Shown: positions 59,139 through 64,000 of the stretch, piece after piece
How positions within the stretch are numbered: the first letter of the stretch is position 1
Layout of the letters: each line of letters begins with the position of its first letter
From: Clostridium sp. MCC353
Lineage (GTDB): Bacteria > Bacillota > Clostridia > Lachnospirales > Lachnospiraceae
NCBI RefSeq assembly: GCF_018785315.1
Contig: NZ_WQPN01000066.1
Coordinates: forward strand, 1 to 64,000
Length of the DNA: 64,000 nucleotides
Direction: 5' to 3'
Position numbers and translations under genes: made by a program
The notes under the pieces: model-generated
Told to the model about the DNA's origin: nothing
What the model saw: only the letters and a program-made list of their open reading frames with translations
Database searches by the model: none

Positions 59139-59783
59139 ATGAATATGACAGATATGATAAAGAAATACCCGGCCTGTGCGATTTTAAGAAATATTCCCGA
59201 CGACATCCTGGAAGACTATGCCGGAGCCGCCTATCAGGGCGGAATCCGCCTATTCGAAGTGGCCATGAACACAGAACATGCCCCCCGCCAGATAAATTTC
59301 CTCCGAACCGCCCTCCCGGAAGACGCCATAATCGGAGCCGGAACCGTCCTCACCCTCAAAGACTGCCATGAGGCCTGCACAGCCGGCGCCAGCTTCTTCC
59401 TGACCCCATCCGTTTCCGAAGAAACCCTCAATTACTGCCGCCAGCTCTCCATCCCCATAATCCCCGGCGTCATGACCCCCTCCGACGCAGCCCTTTCCCT
59501 AAAATACGGCTGCCGCCTCCTAAAACTCTTCCCCGCCTCATGCATGCCCCCAAACTACATAAAAAGCTTAAAAGGCCCCTTCCCCGACACTGACTACATC
59601 GCCGTAGGCGGCGTCAGCCCCGCCAACCTCCACGACTTTCTCCGCCAAGGCTACATCGGCGCAGGAATCGGCAGCAGCCTCTTCCCCCAAACCTACCTCA
59701 CCACCAAAAACTGGCCAGCCGCCGCCGAATACCTGACCCACTTCCTCTCCCCACTCCAATCAATACAAAAAACTCCCTCATAA
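59139..59783 (+). CDS. eda: KDPG aldolase
   Basis: A 214-residue class I aldolase (KDPG/KHG family) splitting 2-keto-3-deoxy-6-phosphogluconate into pyruvate and glyceraldehyde-3-phosphate. Motifs: YQGGIRLFEVAMNTEHA (catalytic Glu), IGAGTVLTLKD, IPIIPGVMTPSDA, CRLLKLFPAS (Schiff-base Lys) and YIAVGGVSPANL. Last gene of the operon, 12 bp after kdgK. Its second half is very C-rich in third positions compared with its neighbours. Confidence 0.95.
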   Translation: MNMTDMIKKYPACAILRNIPDDILEDYAGAAYQGGIRLFEVAMNTEHAPRQINFLRTALPEDAIIGAGTVLTLKDCHEACTAGASFFLTPSVSEETLNYCRQLSIPIIPGVMTPSDAALSLKYGCRLLKLFPASCMPPNYIKSLKGPFPDTDYIAVGGVSPANLHDFLRQGYIGAGIGSSLFPQTYLTTKNWPAAAEYLTHFLSPLQSIQKTPS

Positions 59784-59929
59784 CGAACTACAACCACCTG
59801 CCAATTAACCACTAACAGAGGAATTAACAGAGAAATTAACAAAAACCTTACCTACACCTTAACCAACGCGTCTTGCTCCCACAAACTATCCTACAACTCC
59901 CTACCTCCCAGCTCCATCCAGCCCCCCAG
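59784..59929. other. Short gap after eda
   Basis: C/A-rich, low-G plus-strand DNA without a gene or hairpin. It leads directly into the long palindrome. Confidence 0.4.
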
Positions 59930-60368
59930 CTCGAACGAGGCGGAGGTACGCCCGCATGAGGCGCCGGAGCCGGGGAGGTTTGGGAAGGGGCGGCCGGGAG
60001 CGGCCTGTCCTCCGTCATGGAACCGGGGCCGGGGGCGCTTTTCGCAGTTTCAGCGATTTGTTTCGGCCGTCGGCATCTCTTGGACAGAAAGGAAGGAAAA
60101 TGGAGGGGAAATCGCTGACCTCAAAGTCAGCGATTTAGAGAGCCTGAATTGAGAATTTCTTCAGAAATTCTCAATGAATGCTCTCGGTACCCTCTATTTT
60201 CCTTCCTTTCTGTCCTAGAGATGCCCCGGCCGAAACCATGAGCTGAAACTGCGAAAAGCGCCCCCGGCCCCGGTTCCATGGCGGAGGACAGGCCGCTCCC
60301 GGCCGCCCCTTCCCAAACCTCCCCGGCTCCCAGCGCCTCATGCGGGCGTACCTCCGCCTCGTTCGAGC
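59930..60368. repeat. 439-bp long inverted repeat with ~175-bp GC-rich arms
   Basis: The left arm (59930 to about 60107) and the right arm (about 60191 to 60368) are reverse complements with only about a dozen differences. Long exact blocks occur, such as GGCGGCCGGGAGCGGCCTGT and GACAGAAAGGAAGGAAAAT. The ~83-bp centre holds two more hairpins: AAATCGCTGAC with GTCAGCGATTT (60110-60137), and TGAGAATTTC with GAAATTCTCA inside GAGAGC/GCTCTC. The arms are much richer in G+C than the flanking genes. It starts 10 bp from the phoR stop. Confidence 0.92.
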
Positions 60369-60377
60369 GTACCCCCT

Positions 60378-62054
60378 CTAAAACACAATCCTCACCGTTG
60401 TCCCCACCGAAACCTTACTCTCCAGTTCCACCCTGGCCTCATGGTAAATGGCTCCATGTTTCACAATGGAAAGACCGAGCCCGGTCCCCCCAATCTGCTT
60501 GGAGTGGCTTTTGTCCACCCGGTAAAAGCGTTCAAAGATCCTGTCTTTATCCGCTTCCGGCACGCCGATCCCGGTATCAGCAACAGTGACGACCTTGTTC
60601 ATTCCATCATTTTTCACCGTTACTGTGACTTTGCCATTTGGTTTGTTGTATTTTACCGCATTATCGCAGAGATTGAAGATCATTTCATCCAGAATCTGTC
60701 TGGCTCCGAAGATCACCGCAGGTTCGCCCTGAAGGCTCAGGCTTACTTTCTGCATGGCCGCATTGGCCTGAAGGCGCTTCACCACATCGGAAGAGACTTC
60801 GTACAGATCCACCGCGCTCTTTTCCACTTCCACAGCATTTTCATCCAACTGGGAAAGTTTGATGATGTCGCCCACCAATGTGATCAGGCGCTGGGCCTCG
60901 GTATAGATGTTTTCCGCAAACCGGGCCATGTCTTCCGGTTTGACCAGACCATTTTTCATGATCTCCGCATATCCTGAAATGGAGGTCAGAGGCGTTTTCA
61001 GTTCGTGGGATACGTTGGCGGAAAATTCCCGGCGCAGGTCTTCCCTGCCCTTTTTCTCCGTAATATCCAATATCACAATGATTGCGCCTTTATTCCGCCC
61101 TTCGTCCAGTACAGGGTTGGCGATCATCTGGTAACAATGGCCGTTTAAGTCCAGATTATGTTCCGCATGACGTCCCGCCAGGGCATGATCCACCGCCTCA
61201 CGGAACTCCGCACTTCTGTTAAAATTCAATATATTGACCCGGGAATCGGGAACCATCTGCTTTTCCACGCCCAATATCTTCATGGCGCTGCTGTTATAGG
61301 AGACAACTTCTGCTTTGCTGTCCACCACAATAAATCCTTCGCTCATATTTTCCGTAATGGCGGAAAATTCCATCTGCTTCTCCCTCAATGTGTCCATCTG
61401 CCTGTGGATTGTCCGGTTCTGCTTCTCGATTCTGCCGATCAGCGGGGACAGTTCGTCATAGACCGACGCCTCGTCCGGATTATCCAGATTCAGGCCGTTA
61501 ATAGGGCCTACGATCTTCTTCGTCTGGATTTCAGCCAATACCATGGTGATGCAGAAGATCACAATGGTCAGCACCACCACCCAGGGAATCATCTGCATGA
61601 AGGACGCCCAGCCGCTCCTGGTGGTGCTGGCCACCCGGACAACCGTACCGTCGCTGAGCCGCACCGCATAATAATAAGTCTGTTCCGCCAGAGTTTCCGA
61701 CGGCCTCGTGATGGATCCCACGCCCTTTTCCAGAGCGTCCTTGATCTCCGGGCGGTCTAAGTGGTTTTCCAGGCTTTCGCTGTTTTTATAGCTGTCATAC
61801 AGAACCGTACCGTCCTGGTCCACCCAGGTGATCCGGTTGATGCTGTTGCCGTCGCCCCGGATGGACAGATAGTCCAGATAATCGCTTCCTCCCATTTCCA
61901 TGGCGGACTGGATGTAGCGGACTTCCGTTGCCACTTCCTTTTCCATCTGCGTCTGAAGGTCCCTGTAAAACAGCCCTGTGGTCACCAAAGTGGCCAGAAT
62001 CAGGGAAAATAAGGCTACCAGACACATGTTCCAATATATTTTTCGTCTCATCAT
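60378..62054 (-). CDS. phoR: PhoR-type sensor histidine kinase
   Basis: A 558-residue membrane kinase of the phosphate regulon. One transmembrane helix near the N-terminus (YWNMCLVALFSLILATLVTTG), an extracytoplasmic domain (about 30-165), a second helix (MIPWVVVLTIVIFCITMVLAE), a HAMP-like linker and a PAS domain (about 245-335). The HisKA site is FSANVSHELKTPLTSISGY. The ATPase has NLCDNAVKYNKPNG, VADTGIGVPEADKDRIFERF and GGTGLGLSIVKHG. It overlaps phoP by ATGA and should phosphorylate it. Confidence 0.94.
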   Translation of the reverse strand: MMRRKIYWNMCLVALFSLILATLVTTGLFYRDLQTQMEKEVATEVRYIQSAMEMGGSDYLDYLSIRGDGNSINRITWVDQDGTVLYDSYKNSESLENHLDRPEIKDALEKGVGSITRPSETLAEQTYYYAVRLSDGTVVRVASTTRSGWASFMQMIPWVVVLTIVIFCITMVLAEIQTKKIVGPINGLNLDNPDEASVYDELSPLIGRIEKQNRTIHRQMDTLREKQMEFSAITENMSEGFIVVDSKAEVVSYNSSAMKILGVEKQMVPDSRVNILNFNRSAEFREAVDHALAGRHAEHNLDLNGHCYQMIANPVLDEGRNKGAIIVILDITEKKGREDLRREFSANVSHELKTPLTSISGYAEIMKNGLVKPEDMARFAENIYTEAQRLITLVGDIIKLSQLDENAVEVEKSAVDLYEVSSDVVKRLQANAAMQKVSLSLQGEPAVIFGARQILDEMIFNLCDNAVKYNKPNGKVTVTVKNDGMNKVVTVADTGIGVPEADKDRIFERFYRVDKSHSKQIGGTGLGLSIVKHGAIYHEARVELESKVSVGTTVRIVF

Positions 62055-62722
62055 ATCTCCTCAATCTTATAGCCCACGCCGCGGATCGTCTCTATATAAT
62101 TTCCGCCGGTTCCCAGCTTCTGACGCAGAGTCCGGATGTGGACATCCACGGTTCTCGTCTCTCCGTCAAAATCATAACCCCAGATTTTCGACAGTAGCTG
62201 GTCACGGCTCAGAACAATGCCTTCATTTTCCATCAAATAGCAGAGAAGTTCGAATTCTTTGTAGGTGAGATTTACAGCTTCCCCGCTCACATGGACGGTG
62301 TGGCGGATGACGTCGACCTTTATGGGCCCCAGTTCGTAGAGCCTGGTCTTCTGCTCCGGTTCGGTACGGCGGAGCACTGCTTTTACCCGGGATACCAGTT
62401 CCATCATCCCAAACGGCTTGGGGATATAGTCGTCCGCGCCGCTGTCCAGGCCGATCACTTTGTCGTATTCCGTACCCTTGGCGGTCAGCATAATTACCGG
62501 TATCCTGGATGTATCGGAGGCATTTCTGATCTTCTTCAATATGGTCAGCCCGTCTTCATCCGGCAGCATAATATCCAAAAGGATGAGAGACGGCACCTCT
62601 TTTCTCATGCCCTCCCAGAACTCCTTTCCGCAGGAAAATCCGGCCGCTTGAAACCCGGTGCTCTGCAGTGTATAAATCACCAGTTCCCGGATACTGTTGT
62701 CATCTTCCACAAGATAAATCAT
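62051..62722 (-). CDS. phoP: PhoP/PhoB-type response regulator
   Basis: A 223-residue OmpR-family regulator. Receiver domain: VEDDNSIRELV (acidic pocket), SLILLDIMLPDEDG (phospho-Asp), MLTAKGTEYDKVIG and DDYIPKPFGMMELV (Lys). C-terminal winged helix: LTYKEFELLCYLMENEG and VDVHIRTLRQKLG. It controls phosphate-starvation genes together with phoR. GGAGGG lies about 10 nt before the ATG. Confidence 0.94.
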   Translation of the reverse strand: MIYLVEDDNSIRELVIYTLQSTGFQAAGFSCGKEFWEGMRKEVPSLILLDIMLPDEDGLTILKKIRNASDTSRIPVIMLTAKGTEYDKVIGLDSGADDYIPKPFGMMELVSRVKAVLRRTEPEQKTRLYELGPIKVDVIRHTVHVSGEAVNLTYKEFELLCYLMENEGIVLSRDQLLSKIWGYDFDGETRTVDVHIRTLRQKLGTGGNYIETIRGVGYKIEEI

Positions 62723-62725
62723 CGT

Positions 62726-63370
62726 TTAATTTCCCTCCACGTGAACTCCGGTAATTGAAAATTCCACCCATTCCGCAATATTGGTTGCGTGGTCACCGAT
62801 TCGTTCAAAATACTTGGCGATCATGAGAAGATCTATGCAGAATTCCCCGTCGCTGTTATCCTCTTTTATCAGGCTGATCAGTTCTTCCTTCACCTTTGCA
62901 AACAGATCATCCACCACATCGTCATACTTAATCACGCTCTGCGCGATCTCAAGATCCTTTTTTACAAATGAATCCACGCTTTCCGTGACCATCTTAATGG
63001 TCGCTTCCGCCATTTCCCTGATGTGGATGCTGCTCTGTACTTTTCTGTCTTTAATAAATCCGGCAATTTCCGCGATATCCGAGGCCTGATCGCCGATCCG
63101 CTCCATGTCCGATATCATTTTCAAAGCGGATGAGATCAGGCGCAGATCCTTTGCCACCGGCTGCTGCTGGAGCAGAAGCCTCATGCACAGGCTCTCGATA
63201 TCCCGCTCCTTCTGGTCGATCTCTTTATCTGTTTTATATACCTGATCGGCCAGATTGTTCTCACCCATCAGGGTTCTGGACGCATAGGAAATGGCATCTT
63301 CACACAATGCCCCCATGCGGATCAGTTCCACATTCAAATATTCAAGCTGTTCATCAAAACGATTGCGCAT
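62726..63370 (-). CDS. phoU: Phosphate transport regulator PhoU
   Basis: A 214-residue all-helical PhoU with two three-helix repeats. Metal-binding motifs: DKEIDQKERDIESLCMRLLL, RLISSALKMISDMERIGDQA, and in the second repeat IAKYFERIGDHATNIAEW. It dampens PhoR signalling through the Pst transporter. The start at 63370 has GGGGAGG upstream inside the pstB end, and only one base separates the pstB TGA from the ATG; a longer frame to 63454 overlaps pstB. Confidence 0.93.
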   Translation of the reverse strand: MRNRFDEQLEYLNVELIRMGALCEDAISYASRTLMGENNLADQVYKTDKEIDQKERDIESLCMRLLLQQQPVAKDLRLISSALKMISDMERIGDQASDIAEIAGFIKDRKVQSSIHIREMAEATIKMVTESVDSFVKKDLEIAQSVIKYDDVVDDLFAKVKEELISLIKEDNSDGEFCIDLLMIAKYFERIGDHATNIAEWVEFSITGVHVEGN

Positions 63371-63371
63371 A

Positions 63372-64000
63372 TCAGCCAAACCTCCCCGTAATATAATCCT
63401 CTGTCTTCTGGTTCCTGGGCATGGAGAAAATCTGCTCCGTCTCCCCGAATTCAATCACCTCTCCCAGCAGGAAAAATGCGGTTTTATCCGAGATTCTGGC
63501 TGCCTGCTGCATGTTGTGGGTAACCATGACAATAGTATAATCTTTTTTCAGTTCCACAGCAAGGTCTTCTATCTTGGATGTGGAAATGGGGTCGAGGGCG
63601 GAAGTGGGCTCATCCATCAAAAGCACTTCCGGCTGCACTGCCAAAGCTCTGGCAATACAGAGCCTCTGCTGCTGTCCTCCGGAAAGCCCCAGGGCGCTTT
63701 TTTTCAGACGGTCCTTTAATTCATCCCAGATGGCCGCGTCTCTCAGAGATTTTTCCACAATATCGTCCAGCCTGACCTTTGAGCGGATCCCGTGGGTTCT
63801 GGGCCCGAACGCGATATTGTCATATACGCTCATGGGGAATGGATTTGGTTTCTGGAACACCATTCCCACCCGCTTTCTCAGCAGGTTGATGTCCATATTT
63901 CCATAGATATCCTGGTCATCCAGCAGGATTTCGCCTGTTATCCTGCATCCCTCCACCAGATCGTTCATCCGGTTCAATGATTTTAAAAGGGTGGATTTCC
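63372..64000 (-). CDS. pstB: Phosphate ABC transporter ATP-binding protein, 5' end beyond the window
   Basis: The last ~209 codons of PstB. The frame enters at the right edge in Walker A ([14 protein letters not shown]). Then come the Q-loop region [18 protein letters not shown], the signature [18 protein letters not shown], Walker [14 protein letters not shown] and the switch [15 protein letters not shown]. It powers high-affinity phosphate import with PstC/PstA, expected to the right of the window. It is co-transcribed with phoU, phoP and phoR. Confidence 0.95.
   Translation of the reverse strand, partial: KSTLLKSLNRMNDLVEGCRITGEILLDDQDIYGNMDINLLRKRVGMVFQKPNPFPMSVYDNIAFGPRTHGIRSKVRLDDIVEKSLRDAAIWDELKDRLKKSALGLSGGQQQRLCIARALAVQPEVLLMDEPTSALDPISTSKIEDLAVELKKDYTIVMVTHNMQQAARISDKTAFFLLGEVIEFGETEQIFSMPRNQKTEDYITGRFG

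Noticed and set aside
60110-60137. Same repeat family as the hairpin at 13-49
   Set aside because: They share only AAATCGCTGA/TCAGCGATTT; loop and flanks differ, so common origin is unproven.
59956-60138. 60-codon Arg/Gly-rich frame after eda
   Set aside because: Lies wholly in one arm of the long GC-rich palindrome; the composition comes from the repeat.
61158-61760. 200-codon plus-strand frame
   Set aside because: Antisense to phoR, whose kinase motifs are unambiguous.

Overview
The window looks like a chromosomal segment of a gut-type Clostridium, most likely a member of the Lachnospiraceae. The grounds are Firmicutes-style Shine-Dalgarno sites on nearly every gene, a type III glutamine synthetase, BlaI/M56 and PhoPR-type regulation, a clostridial ChW-repeat deacetylase and a 3048-residue Cna-B/SpaA surface protein. 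No rRNA, tRNA or CRISPR array was seen, and no species is claimed.

Layout. 1-6.2 kb: a REP-associated tyrosine transposase ending in a 78-bp palindrome, then glnN, fba and thrC on the minus strand. 6.4-10.9 kb: feoA and feoB, with feoB split by a 2198-bp serine-recombinase element whose exact removal restores the frame. 11-13.3 kb: a small unknown protein, a PTS IIA(Glc) protein, a family-6 uracil/hypoxanthine DNA glycosylase and an acidic lipoprotein. 13.5-24.8 kb: a cell-surface locus with a membrane-anchored protein, a giant thioester/isopeptide adhesin and a secreted transglutaminase-like protein. 24.8-28.9 kb: accessory DNA with a type I toxin-antitoxin locus and its decayed copy, an IS200/IS605 element with a deleted tnpB, an internally emptied relative of it, and fragments of the metallo-beta-lactamase-fold gene it split.

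29-43.5 kb: mostly housekeeping and envelope genes: polysaccharide deacetylase, HD hydrolase, a WXG/LXG-like T7SS substrate with DUF4176, 5-oxoprolinase pxpABC, mscS-glgB, DUF3810, signal peptidase I and a BlaI/M56 pair. 43.6-59.8 kb: a sugar-acid catabolic locus. A minus-strand block encodes a split UxaA-type dehydratase, an SDR, a UROD-like protein, a GntR/LacI-type regulator, a LarA-like protein, a HIT protein and a ribose-type ABC importer. A divergent block encodes a fused UxaA-type dehydratase, KDG kinase and KDPG aldolase. Together they suggest uptake of a sugar acid, epimerisation or oxidation, dehydration to a 2-keto-3-deoxy acid, phosphorylation and cleavage to pyruvate and a triose phosphate. 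60.4-64 kb: phoR, phoP, phoU and the 3' part of pstB.

Repeats are the most unusual aspect. (1) A structured ~126-bp repeat occurs three times, plus one end fragment, directly in front of four unrelated genes; each time it ends in the gene's own GGAGG exactly 6 nt before ATG. (2) REP-like hairpins sharing a GTGAAGsCATTT core lie near the transposase, and two of them carry 14-bp tandem units in one arm only. (3) A 439-bp palindrome with ~175-bp GC-rich arms lies between the convergent eda and phoR genes. (4) A 16-bp tandem array has expanded inside the repeat copy in front of glgB.
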